DNA from: Metridium senile
Lineage: Eukaryota; Cnidaria; Anthozoa; Actiniaria; Metridiidae
Assembly (NCBI GenBank): GCA_949775045.1
Contig: OX459101.1
Location: 11,644,347-11,708,346 of the forward strand
Length of the DNA stretch: 64,000 nucleotides
Direction of reading: 5' to 3'
Numbering within the stretch: position 1 is the stretch's first letter; the number at the start of each line of letters is the position of its first letter. Position numbers and translations under genes: made by a program. This document shows, one piece after another, positions 22,601-31,741 of the stretch. The notes below the pieces were generated by a model. That model made no database searches. It was not told the origin of the DNA and worked only from the letters and a program-made list of their open reading frames with translations.

Positions 22601-25582
22601 GTAAACTTTGTGGCCCCTGTTACAAGACTGATAATATATGCATAGTTTACCACAGGGTGACCAAGACCAACTTTCACACAGGGTGACCAAGACCAAGTTT
22701 CACCATCGTACGACCCGTGAAATGCATTCACGGACCGTACGACCTGTACGGATCGTACGATCGGTAAACTTTGTGGCCCCTGTTACAAGACTGATAATAT
22801 ATATGCATAATTTACCACAGGGTGACCAATACCAACTTTCACCAATCGTACGACCCGTGAAATGCATTCACGGACCGTACGACCTGTACGGATCGTACGA
22901 TCGGTACACTTTGTGGCCCCTTAAGTATAAGAGTGATAATGTATGCATAGTTTACCACAGGGTGACCAAGACGCACTTTCACCAATCGTACGACACAGGA
23001 TGACCAAGTAAAGTTTACCAAGTTAACAAGCCCGGCATGGTTCACCGTTCGTACCATTCGTACGATCGGTACCATTCGTTAAATATGTCACACCCCCTCT
23101 CAAAAAATTCACATATAACTGATAAAGTACCTTATGAAATATAGAGTGACCATGGGGACTTTGTAGTTGCGGATCATTAATTAATGATATGTGCATTCTG
23201 TGCATATTAATAAGTTTCACCAACTGTACGGGTCGAAAGACAAGTTCACGAATCGAATCAGTTCGTCAGTATTGGACAACCCTCTTTTCAAGGGCCAATC
23301 ACAATAAGCAGAGAATCCCGGTACCCCACAGTTATACGTTGCTCGGCACTGCTGGCGAAGAGTAACGCAGGCTCTGGGTTCGAGATTGTGAAAGTACGAA
23401 TTTAACCTTGTTCTTTGTAATTTCTGAAAGTTAATTTGCATGAAATGTGATGGATGATAATATGCAAATGAACAAAATCGCCAGAAGAGACCTGCAATTG
23501 TACGCGATGTGTAGCCTACGCTGCTGGCACTAGGGCGAGACAGAGACAGAGACAGAGACAGAGACAGAGACAGAGACAGAGACAGAGACAGAGACAGAGA
23601 CAGAGACAGAGACAGAGACAGAGACAGAGACAGAGACAGAGACAGAGACAGAGACAGAGACAGAGACAGAGACAGAGACAGAGACAGAGACAGAGACAGA
23701 GACAGAGACAGAGACAGAGACAGAGACAGAGACAGAGACAGAGACAGAGACAGAGACAGAGACAGAGACAGAGACAGAGACAGAGACAGAGACAGAGACA
23801 GAGACAGAGACAGAGACAGAGACAGAGACAGAGACAGAGACAGAGACAGAGACAGAGACAGAGACAGAGACAGAGACAGAGACAGAGACAGAGACAGAGA
23901 CAGAGACAGAGAGTAGAGTAAACCTTTATTTAAAACACGATAGATCCATAAGCTACAAACATATTTACATGGAGGTCGTTATTTACAAGAAAACCTATGT
24001 ATTAATATACATAGTATATGATTAAAATTGTATCATTAAAATTATTGTTGAGTACTGACAGCACGCCATTCGGACAGCTTTTTCTTAAACACGTTTTTGG
24101 TGTCTGCTGTTTTTATCACAGAAGGGATCGAGTTCCACATTGTTGATCCTCTATAGTAAAAACTGTTTTTGAGAAAATCTGTCTTAGGTATGTGTTTAAT
24201 AGTTAAATTGTTTTGTCTCAGTTTGGATTTGTAATTATCTCTTTCAGATGATGAGTTAAATAAATTACTCAGATATGATGGAGACAGAGACAGAGACAGA
24301 GACAGAGAGGGGATTAATAGAGCCAACACCCCAGGCTAATCTTGATGCAAATTGCACTTATGAATTGACTTTTCACTTAAAGGAGCACTTGGACGAAAAC
24401 GCCCGGATTTTGAAAAGTCCCAATAAACGAATTTGTCTAGGTTAATATTACTCTAATGTGATTGCTTAAGAACTATGTATAAAAAAAATAGCTTAAAATT
24501 CACCTATTGCGGAGAAATAAGGCTTTGAAAACACGCCACTCAAACTCACGGCCAAATGAAATCTGACCTGTGGTAATTGCGTGACGCGTGACTTATGACG
24601 TCAAGTACTCCACGACTGATCTTCAAATCCTGTGATTGTCTTGAAATAAAGAAAAAAAGTTCACCAAATCTTCTGACATTTCATAAACGTTCTTGATTAT
24701 AATAATTCCGGCGCATATCCTTTGAAGCCACGAGTGTTGTTGTGAAACCATGGAGTAAATGACGTCATTCGTCACTCGACCCCATTCCTCTTGGTGTAAT
24801 ATTACTGATTACAAAAATACAATAGCAAATCGCGATTTTATCGGTCTTCGCGTACGAATTTCTACAAAAATACTTTAGCAAGGCATTTTTGGGTTAGTAT
24901 TTAGTCTTAAACAAGCAAAAAAATTCGTTTATTGGGACTTTTCAAAATCCGGGTGTTTTCGTCCAAGTGCTCCTTTAAATGATTTTGATATGATCAATAA
25001 TGACATTTTTCAGTTACCGCTATGATGGACACTGATAATATTGATTATAATGTAAGGATTTTGAAAGTTTTCTCTGCATTTTTCTTAGAATGTGTAATGT
25101 TTGACTTTGAAACTGGACGATTGGATGAGTGGATCTTGACAGGCACAGTATTCAACAACCAGCCGACGTATGGAGACAACTTAGCAGCAAGATTATCATC
25201 AGCATCAGCAAAAATGAAAGGAAACTGGTGGATAGGAGGCTCTGAAAATCGCCCTAGTCCCTCTCTTTCAGCAGGACAAATACAAGGTGATGTCCCAATT
25301 GGTACCATGACGTCACCACCGTTCGTGATCAAAGGATCCACGCTGAAATTCCGCATGGCAGGAGGAACAGATATCAATCTGCTGCGGGTGGAGCTGCTGA
25401 TTGGAGGGACAGTCGTAGGCAAGATAGGATCCACAGTAAAGACAAATACCATGGTAGACAAAACCTTTAATGTAGCCAGTTACCGTGAAAAGGTTGCACA
25501 GTTTAGATTAATTGATGATGCAACAGGTGCATGGGGCCATATTAATGTCGACCATTTTGAGGACATGATATGCACTGAATAA
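10688..25582 (+). CDS. Secreted PAN/Apple-like, EGF and levanase-like jelly-roll protein (3 exons)
   Basis: Three exons, 10688-11041, 12266-12383 and 25089-25582, join without a frame break into a 321-residue protein. Exon 1 has a signal peptide (MSLVMFTLSFILIDSIRA) and a PAN/Apple-like module with Cys 65, 69, 75 and 92. Exon 2 is one six-cysteine EGF domain (Cys 121, 127, 133, 144, 146, 155, with NPCRNGGVC and CNCTNGYAGRHC). Exon 3 reads FDFETGRLDEW, GNWWIGG, GTMTSPPFVIKG, INLLRVELLIGG and ends with GAWGHINVDHFEDM. This matches the jelly-roll domain at the end of bacterial levanase/GH32 enzymes, also found in cnidarian extracellular proteins. Splice signals are CAG|GTATGC, TTTCAG|ACG, AAA|GTAAGT and TTCTTAG|AA. 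The second intron is 12.7 kb and full of transposons, so extra exons or a different 3' partner remain possible. The protein is likely secreted and glycan-binding; the role is unknown. Confidence 0.72.
11300..12240. repeat. Degenerate 70-75-bp minisatellite in intron 1
   Basis: About a dozen diverged units share TTTAACCGCTAGTTATCGTA, a TTTTTACTCAAATTG block and AGAAACACTGACGCAGTCCA. The array fills almost all of intron 1 between the PAN and EGF exons and stops about 25 bases before the EGF acceptor. It is non-coding. Confidence 0.8.
12384..13089. other. Start of intron 2, diverged repeats only
   Basis: No exon is seen. About 12520-12700 resembles 8590-8760 (shared AAGCCACAG, CACACAAAT/CAAACAAATAC, GGCGCGC and GTAAAAAATA spacing), so both are old copies of one dispersed repeat. 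Confidence 0.4.
13090..15414 (+). pseudogene. Decayed BEL/Pao retrotransposon pol remnant
   Basis: Fragments of one pol polyprotein occur in order on the plus strand. A protease-linker piece (KIGILIGADCPKAMEPKNVI) lies at about 13354. An RT start (EKVRVVFDCSALFAGVPLNS, then LLQGPDLTSSPIGILTRFR and FQADIEAMLHQV) spans about 14199-14411. The RT active-site block NFYVDDCL lies near 14593, and a BEL/Pao-type RNase H (HNFSDASTTGYIW, FLMGKARLAPIKPVTVPRLE, YWTDSTTVIKYI) spans 14959-15300, then NPADDASRGL to about 15414. Multiple stops and frameshifts are present. No LTRs, gag or integrase are seen. A SINE interrupts it at about 13931-14190. It lies inside intron 2 of the PAN-EGF gene. Confidence 0.87.
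13931..14190 (+). mobile_element. tRNA-derived SINE inserted in the BEL/Pao remnant
   Basis: The head has an A box (GAGTGGTCTAGAGGTGAGAG) and a B box (GGTTCGATTCC at 13984-13994) at tRNA spacing. The body contains TTTTTCTCCGGGTTATCCGG followed by TTTTCCTCC, and a tail near CGGGGAGTGATGGTTGTAAA. The BEL/Pao reading resumes directly after it (about 14193), so the SINE inserted into an existing retrotransposon. Exact ends and target duplication are not clear. Confidence 0.8.
15415..16047. other. Intron sequence between BEL/Pao remnant and KDZ element
   Basis: No gene or repeat is recognised. The last eight bases (16040-16047, GAAAGTAC) are the left target-site duplication of the KDZ element. 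Confidence 0.6.
17230..18606. repeat. 86-bp subterminal satellite of the KDZ element, about 16 units
   Basis: Units read CTAGTATCGATCATATCCAA then TTGTGTTTRGCCGTTTACAA and end CGATATACTTTGGACTAGTT. They differ in a diagnostic block (ACAACTT, GACCGCTT or GAGAACTT). Units 10-12 are repeated as 13-15, showing a three-unit block duplication on top of single-unit expansion. Confidence 0.92.
18607..19070. other. KDZ element interior, 3' of the transposase gene
   Basis: AT-rich sequence without coding content. It is presumably the 3' untranslated side of the minus-strand transposase gene. Confidence 0.4.
19071..20757 (-). pseudogene. KDZ transposase, three C-terminal exons, N-terminus missing
   Basis: Three minus-strand exons join in frame. 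20757-20625 encodes CGKLLSVGMAFTTHYLKELF and continues to EEMCGI. 20101-19914 encodes DTVVYDDACHLKKYAANPIR and then SVDKFHFKNHVDKWCKVHCN plus PYNN. The exon from 19206 encodes NVNTEVCEQLFSWLSRFSTM then TKHMNRWRFLFLI. The YDDACHLKKY, DKFHFKNHVDKWC...CNPY and NTEVCEQxFSWLSR blocks are hallmarks of KDZ transposases, with the D and E probably catalytic in an RNase H fold. All junctions have GT-AG signals (CAG|TGTGG, ATAG|GTAAGG, CTGCAG|AT, GAG|GTAAAG, TTTCAG|AAT). A TAG at 19107-19105 interrupts the frame, which then continues YVLDNHNE, so this stop is probably a mutation. Nothing coding is visible upstream of 20757, where several hundred residues would be expected. Confidence 0.85.
20758..21900. 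other. KDZ element interior with no recognisable exon
   Basis: This is where N-terminal transposase exons should lie. The sequence is AT-rich with TTTA and CATA runs (21090-21160) and no open frame of useful length, which suggests an internal deletion or replacement. A GC-richer block at 21605-21720 could be a first exon or promoter, but nothing is supportable. Confidence 0.4.
21900..23060. repeat. Right subterminal array of the KDZ element with CGTACG palindromes
   Basis: About seven units of 130-190 bp repeat CATTCACGGACCGTACGACC, TGTACGGATCGTACGATCGG and TTTACCACAGGGTGACCAAG. The core is rich in CGTACG and GATCGTACGATC palindromes. Related motifs (CGTACGACTCGTACAACCCG) occur on the left arm at about 17013-17085 in place of the 86-bp array. 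Such subterminal clusters are the usual place for transposase-binding sites (inference). Confidence 0.85.
23536..23911. repeat. (GACAGA)n microsatellite, about 62 copies
   Basis: An uninterrupted perfect hexamer run of 376 bp. A short second patch of the same repeat lies at 24280-24308, so a LINE fragment is bracketed by the same hexamer. Confidence 0.97.
24042..24296 (-). pseudogene. LINE ORF2 C-terminal fragment
   Basis: The minus-strand frame contains YKSKLRQNNLTIKHIPKTDF, then LKNSFYYRGSTMWNSIPSVI and FKKKLSEWRAVS. The RGSTMWNSIP block followed by a short basic tail is typical of the end of LINE reverse-transcriptase ORFs. Only about 80 residues are present. The N-terminal end runs into the hexamer microsatellite. 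Confidence 0.65.
24381..24974. mobile_element. MITE with TTAA target duplication (594 bp)
   Basis: The terminal inverted repeats start AGGAGCACTTGGACGAAAAC and extend about 60 bp. TTAA lies on both sides (24377-24380 and 24975-24978). TTAA duplication is shared by piggyBac and Kolobok superfamilies. No coding sequence is present. It lies about 115 bp upstream of the last exon of the PAN-EGF gene. Confidence 0.85.
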
Positions 25583-25755
25583 ACATCAGACCTGGTTTAC
25601 TGAAGAAAAAAAATCCACACGGAAACTCTTGGTGAAATCAAAAAATCATTTTTTTGTTTTCAACAAAATATGCAATTATCAATATTTAGGCACGTTCTTT
25701 TATTAAAGCTAATGTTTTATGAACAAGGACATATTAAATAACTTATATGGCAATA

Positions 25756-26107
25756 CAGTAATAGCCCGCGTATAAGAACCTGGGTTTTAAGAACCTGTTA
25801 GGGTAAAATTATCATTTCGAGCCTCCTCTACATGAGAACCTAAGAATTAAGGTTTAAGTACCACGTATCAGAAATATCGTATGCAATATTGAAAATAATG
25901 CCATTACCATATACGGATATTGTAGGTGAGAAGTAACGAAAGACTTTGGTTAGCGCGATATCGATAGATTTTTTCTTTTTTTAACAGGTTGAGATTTCAA
26001 CAGAACAATAAGCATATCTTTGATACGATTTATATAAGAATTGTATAAGAGCCTATTTAGGCTAAATTGAAAAATGTTGGTTCTTATACGTAGGCTAGCT
26101 AATACTG
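25756..26107. mobile_element. mariner-type MITE, family 2, copy 1
   Basis: The left end CAGTAATAGCCCGCGTATAA follows TA. The right end is its diverged inverse (GGTTCTTATACGTAGGCTAG then CTAATACTG). A second copy of the family begins at 28343. Confidence 0.65.
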
Positions 26108-26149
26108 TCTAGATGCATCGTATTACTTTTTTATTTAAGTAACCGTTTT

Positions 26150-27550
26150 TGAAGTGAGTAACTGAGGAAGCATCGATTTACTCAGTTATTTGCGTAACCA
26201 CTACTCAATCGTTTTTGCAGTAAGTAACTGAGGAAGCATCGATTTACTCAGTTTTTTGAGTGACCACTACTCAGTCGTCTTTTTTGCAGTAACTGTGGTT
26301 GCATCGATTTACTCAGTTATTTGATTAACCACTACTCAATCGTTTTTGCAGTAAGTAGCTGAGGAAGCATCGATTTACTCAGTTATTTGAGTAACCACTA
26401 CTCAGTCGTTTTTGCAGTGTGCAACTGTGGATGCATCGATTTACTCAGTTATTTGAGTAACCACTATTCAGTCGTTTTTGCAGTGTGCAACTGTGGATGC
26501 ATCGATTTACTCAGTTATTTGAGTAACCACTACTCAGTCGTTTTCGCAGTGAGTAACTGTGGATGCATCGATTTACTCAGTTATTCGAGTAACCACTACT
26601 CAGTCGTTTTTGCAGTGTGTAACTGTGGATGCATCGATTTACTCAGTTATTCGAGTAACCACTACTGAGTCGTTTTTGCAGTGAGTAACGAACTGTGCAT
26701 TCATCGATTTACTCAGTTATTTGAGTAACCACTACTCAGTCGTTTTTGCAGTGAGTAACTGTGCATGCATCGATTTACTCAGTTATTCGAGTAACCACTA
26801 CTCAGTCGTTTTTGCAGTGTGTAACTGTGGATGCATCGATTTACTCAGTTATTCGAGTAACCACTACTGAGTCGTTTTTGCAGTGAGTAACGAACTGTGC
26901 ATTCATCGATTTACTCAGTTATTTGAGTAACCACTACTCAGTCGTTTTTGCAGTGAGTAACTGTGCATGCATCGATTTACTCAGTTATTTAGTAACCACT
27001 ACTCAGTCGTTTTTGCAGTGAGTAACTGTGCATGCAACGATTTAGTCAGTTATTTAATTAATCACACTACTCAGTCGTTTTTGCAGTGAGTAACTGTGCA
27101 TTCATCGATTTACTCAGTTATTTGAGTATTCACTACTCAGTCATTTTTTGCAGTGAGTAACTGTGCATGCATCGATTTAGTCAGTTATTTAGTATAACCA
27201 CTACTCAGTCGTGTTTGCAGTGAGTAACTGTGCATGCATCGATTTACTCAGTTATTTAGTAACCACTACTCAGTCGTTTTTGCAGTGAGTATCTGTGCAT
27301 GCAACGATTTAGTTAGTTATTTAATTAATCACACTACTCAGTCGTTTTTGCAGTGAGTAACTGTGCATTCATCGATTTACTCAGTTATTTGAGTATTCAC
27401 TACTCAGTCATTTTTTGCAGTGAGTAACTGTGCATGCATCGATTTAGTCAGTTATTTAGTATAACCACTACTCAGTCGTGTTTGCAGTGAGTAACTGTGC
27501 ATGCATCGATTTACTTAGTTATTTGAGTAACCACTACTCAGTCGTTTTTG
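26150..27550. repeat. 66-bp satellite, about 21 units
   Basis: Units read CATCGATTTACTCAGTTATT, then GAGTAACCACTACTCAGTCG and TTTTTGCAGTGAGTAACTGT. The TGCATCGAT/TGCATGCATCGAT core is palindromic. A block near 27000-27170 is repeated at 27240-27450 with the same private variants, showing multi-unit duplication. The array resumes for one unit after the MITE at 27559-28035. Confidence 0.92.
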
Positions 27551-27558
27551 GCAGTGAG

Positions 27559-28035
27559 CATAGTTAATAGAGGGGACTCAATATTCAACTCAATCTCAAC
27601 CAAAACAATGTAACTTGATGATCAAAATCATTTCCAAATGTAAAGATTATATCATTCTTAACTATTCTCTTTAGATTATTTATTTATGCTTCTTGTTTTG
27701 ATTAGTTTATTGAGCCATTTTCTCGTCCTTCATGTTCGCAAGCGGTTCTATATACCGACTTTCCTTTAGTTATCTTGACATAAAGCAGCAAAAAAAGCTT
27801 GATTTGCCACCATGCATATCTATTATAGGTCTTTTAATTGAACTAAAGCAACATTTCACCCAGAAACCGCCGGTTTTTGCCGATAAATCCAAAACTCAAA
27901 CACATTTACTATTAACTAGTGTCAATTTGAGACTCGGTGTGCAGGGTCATTGTCACGTGACGTTCGAAAACTCGAACAATAACCTATCCCTTTGAAGTCT
28001 GCCGGGTTTCCTAACCAGTCCCCTCTATTAACTCT
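27559..28035. mobile_element. hAT-like MITE inserted in the 66-bp satellite (477 bp)
   Basis: The inverted ends share AGTTAATAGAGGGGACT. The 8-bp GCAGTGAG occurs directly on both sides (27551-27558 and 28036-28043), fitting an 8-bp target duplication. GCAGTGAG is also part of the satellite unit, so the duplication is likely but not proven. There is no coding sequence. Confidence 0.7.
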
Positions 28036-28394
28036 GCAGTGAGTAACTATGAATGCATTCATTTACTCAGTTATTCGAGTAAATTTAGATTTTTGCATGT
28101 AACTTTTTTCGATTAATATCTCGTCTTATATTCACTCAGTTTGTAGAATGACGATGTAGCATTGAGTTACAAATAAACACGTTTTGCAATTGTTTGTTTT
28201 TGTTGTGTTATCACGTTTTCAGAATATCCCCAAAATCATAATCAAATAAGTTTTAATTTTGGTATAAATACGTGTGCGCTGATTGGTTAAAGAACGTTAG
28301 GGAAACTTTTATAGAAGAATAGACAGAATTGAAATACGTATACAGTAATAGCCCACGTATAAGGACCTGGGTTTTAAGAACAGAACCTTATTAA

Positions 28395-28677
28395 GGTGTT
28401 TCCCAGTAGTTTTTTATTGACCACACTTCCCTTTTCCCACTTTCCCACTTGATAATGCAGTCCTGAAGATTTCAACAGAACATCAAGACAGGACAAGACA
28501 ACAGACAAGCATAAGAACTAAAGGCAAAGGCTAAACTTAGCATGATCAAGATGAATATATTGTGTAAAATGTAAGATGTTTAGTGTAAAAGTGTAAAATG
28601 TAAAGTGAGAGAGAGTGAATATAGAAAACACGACCACATCAGCTATGCTGTAAACATATATATCGTGTATAAATAAA

Positions 28678-28774
<97 letters not shown>

Positions 28775-29330
28775 TTCATTTAGCGAGATGATCAACGTTC
28801 CCTGGTCTGATGAATATATATTTTGCACCAGATACAAAGCATAGATGGAATTGTTAATTTATGTAAATTTCAATTCAATTGGTGTCTCTATGGCAACATA
28901 AAACAAAGATGCCGGAAATGAGCTTCAGAAAAATGACTATATAGGTATTAAACGTCACATTCATTGACTGTTAATCAGACATTAATTAGAATGTTTGATT
29001 AGAACGATTTTGAATATTGAAATTGCTCTAATCAAACATCCTAACTATGGTCAGAATAATAGCGCATGAATGTGAAGTTTATCACCTATATAGTCATTTT
29101 CTTAAGCTCATCGAAATGCGAGATATTTTAGAAAAACCTATTTCCGCCATCTTTGTTTCAGGTTAATTTAAGTTGTCATAGCAACACCAATTGAATTGAC
29201 ATCAATCAAAACTTCAATCTATGTTTTGTATTTGGTGCAAAATACATCTTGATCAGATCAGGGAAAGTTGATCAATTCGCTAAATGAAAATTGGAAGTGT
29301 GGTCATTAACTGAAACTACTGGGAAACACC
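28395..29330. mobile_element. Foldback element with TTAA target duplication (936 bp)
   Basis: The ends are GGTGTTTCCCAGTAGTTT and its reverse complement, flanked by TTAA (28391-28394 and 29331-29334). The two halves are inverted copies (for example AATGACTATATAGGTATTAA at about 28933 against TCACCTATATAGTCATTTTC at about 29083), so the element can fold into one long hairpin. The left arm has gained an ATT microsatellite at 28678-28774. No coding sequence. Confidence 0.82.
28678..28774. repeat. (ATT)n microsatellite, about 32 copies
   Basis: A perfect trinucleotide run inside the left arm of the foldback element. Confidence 0.97.
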
Positions 29331-29425
29331 TTAATTAAGTACCATTTAGATAAGAACCTTATAAGAACCTATTTAATTATGCTAAATTGAAAAATTTAGC
29401 TTCTTATAGTCCAATTTCAATAAGT

Positions 29426-31132
29426 ATTGTTCTTGACTGTTCTTCACTAGCCAGTTAAGAAAAATAGTTATTAAAACTTGACGCTGTATTTCGATTCGGT
29501 GTATCATATTTTAGAAAAAAACTATTAAAAATCTCGCATTCTGATTGTTTGATGTGAGTGCTTTATAAGAGCACTCACCAGTCGCGGTCACATGATGGTC
29601 AATTCGTATTTTATAAAGGGAATTAAAAAACTTGCATTCTGTGCTGTCTAATGCAGTTATAAAGCACACTGAAGAAGTGTTCGAGCTTCTCTTAACACTT
29701 TTCTCATGTTCTGACAATCCCCGCGTGATTGCTTTATAACTGCACACAGCACGCGCGTGTTTTGAAATTCAAAAGCAATATTTCTTCTTTCAATTGATCA
29801 ATTTTAACATATGTTTGATTGTTTCAATTCTTTCTTTAATTTCTTTCTTCCCCTGTCTCTTTCTCCCTTTCGTTCTTTCTCCCTTTCTTTAACTTCTTCT
29901 TTTTTTCTTTTCTTTCTCTCTTTCTTTCTCTTTCTTTCTCTTTCTTACCTTCTATCTTTATGTTTCGTTGCTTCCTTCTATCTTTTTTTCTTTCATGTTG
30001 TATCTTTCTTTAGTTCTTTTTGTGTTTGATTATAATGATGGAATCTAAGTAGCCGCACAATCTCTTTTGTAATAAAAGTGACCAAACCGTTCGCTTTCAA
30101 CTCAGTATTTATACTCTTTGCACGGAAAGTATAGATCACAATCATTTAATAAGGTCAATAAAAGATTGAATTAGCTGTAGCCACTGCTACTTTTGACTCG
30201 AGAAAAGATCCCAAAACCACGATTTTGTGGTCTTGTTTTGCCTATTTATATGAGCTGACATGGGGGTCGTGAAATATGAAATTGCACCTGACCAAATGTT
30301 AACACGCGTTTTCCGATGCATTATTACAATAAGAAACTTGCTGTATGCTTGCAAATTCTACGACTTGAACATATATTCCTTAATTCTTAATAGCCTACAG
30401 TGAAGTCTGTTGTTAACAAAAAAAAAACGATACGCTTGAGGCTTTTTCAGCGACGTTAATTGAATTAGATATAAATTTCGCTTGCCCTACAATCATCTCT
30501 GACCACGTTCAAAACAATATTCATTTAAATATGTCACGACTCTCGAAATCAAATTCTGAATGCAACTTGGAATTGTAACAAATTAAAAAAAAGGTTTTTG
30601 AGAATGTTTTAGCTATCCATAATTGGGTGTATTCTGCGCTTCTGGATAAGTTGCACGAGGGGATGTTACACGATAAAAAACGCTCGTGCTTAAGTTGCAC
30701 GAAAAAGACTACGTGTGACATTGGCTTAATGGTGTTACGAGACAACTTTCACAGGAGTGCTACTATACATGGCGGAATTTCGTCGTGAAACTTGTTTGCA
30801 ACGAAATTGCAATGAAACCGGGTCGAAAATAACACGCGGCTTCAAAGAAACCTAAAACTGGAACTTGGTTTTGTGTTCCATTATCATTATCAGTAAAATT
30901 TGAGAGAAAACTTGGTGTCATAAGAAAGAACATGCATGGAAACTATATGTCACACAAGCTGACAATTACTAGTATCATATTAAAAGCGATATCAGGAAGA
31001 CAGACAATTAAAGATACCATATACCATCGCAAGCATTTACATCACTGTCACTGTGTTGCATTATTGGATAACTCCGTCACACAATACAATTTTAATAACT
31101 TAATCTCATGATGGAATGTGCCAATTAATGTG
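29426..31132. other. Intergenic, simple repeats only
   Basis: A pyrimidine-rich TTTC/TCTT tract spans about 29820-30020. No exon or element with clear ends is seen. Confidence 0.5.
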
Positions 31133-31741
31133 CAGTTAGACCTCCAGTAACGGCCACCTCTGATCTAATCAACATTTTGTCTCGGTTACCAATTAGTTGA
31201 TACGTATATATGATGGTAATTGGACTGAGTGGAGTCCAATTCGGTCTGTAATCATACGAGTGATTACAAAATCGGACGACCGCGTCGCGGGAGTCCGATT
31301 TGTTTATCACGAGTATGATTACAGACAGAATTGGACGACACAAAGTTTGATTACCAATTAATCATAACTATTACAATTTCAGAGAAAAATGTGTGGGGTT
31401 TCTAATAAAAATGAAAAAATCCTCCATTTTTGAAAAAAAAATCATTTTTTGAGAATAGTTTTCGTTGCTATAGTGATTTGTATCAATTCAGTGATTGGTT
31501 CATTAATCTGAAAGCAGTTAAATCATTGGCTCATAAAACTGTCCGATAACAACTGTCCGATTACAGCCAACTATCCGATTACACTGTCCGATTACAAAAA
31601 CAAGATTGATTAGTGGAAAAAATAGAGCAGTCTGTCAACCAATCAGATTCGAGGAAATTGTAATAGTTATGATTAATACTGTAACTGGCTCTCTACAATG
31701 AGCACACCTGAATTTATTCCCGTTGTTTAGAGGTTTGACTG
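31133..31741. mobile_element. pogo/Tigger-like MITE with a nested palindromic element
   Basis: The left end CAGTTAGACCTCCAGTAACG and the right end (inverse: CAGTCAAACCTCTAAACAAC) fit the CAGT(C/T)AAACCTC ends of pogo/Tigger mariners; TA follows the right end. Inside lies a second palindromic unit. TAATCATAACTATTACAATT (31359) pairs with AATTGTAATAGTTATGATTA (about 31656). ATTGGACTGAGTGGAGTCCA begins a further set of short inverted repeats at about 31217-31336. Non-coding. Confidence 0.55.

Larger units (their letters stand above)
16048..23389 (-). mobile_element. KDZ (Zisupton/Dileera-like) DNA transposon, 7.34 kb
   Basis: The left end CAATCTCGAACCCAGAGCCT (16048) is matched in inverted orientation at the right end (about 23315-23388). 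The element is flanked by the 8-bp direct repeat GAAAGTAC at 16040-16047 and 23390-23397, the duplication length reported for Zisupton. A second inverted match pairs CCAATACTGACGAACTGATT (about 16779) with the segment near 23240-23275, so the inverted-repeat region is long but has about 620 extra bases on the left arm. Inside are two tandem arrays and three minus-strand transposase exons. The N-terminal part of the transposase is missing and its last exon carries a stop, so this copy is non-autonomous. It sits antisense in intron 2 of the PAN-EGF gene. Confidence 0.82.
28343..29425. mobile_element. mariner-type MITE, family 2, copy 2, split by a foldback element
   Basis: TA then CAGTAATAGCCCACGTATAA at 28341 matches copy 1. 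The sequence is interrupted after 28394 and resumes at 29331 with AAGTACCATTTAGATAAGAA and GCTAAATTGAAAAAT, also matching copy 1. The right end is diverged. Confidence 0.6.

Noticed and set aside
26387..26668. Repeat protein frame with SNHYSVVFAVCN units
   Set aside because: It is a by-product of a 66-bp unit being divisible by three. Neighbouring units with small indels destroy it.
4900..28100. Hammerhead ribozyme in the tandem arrays
   Set aside because: The conserved CTGANGA and GAAA core boxes were not found at the right spacing in any unit.
28643..28837. Poly-asparagine protein frame
   Set aside because: It is the translation of the ATT microsatellite.
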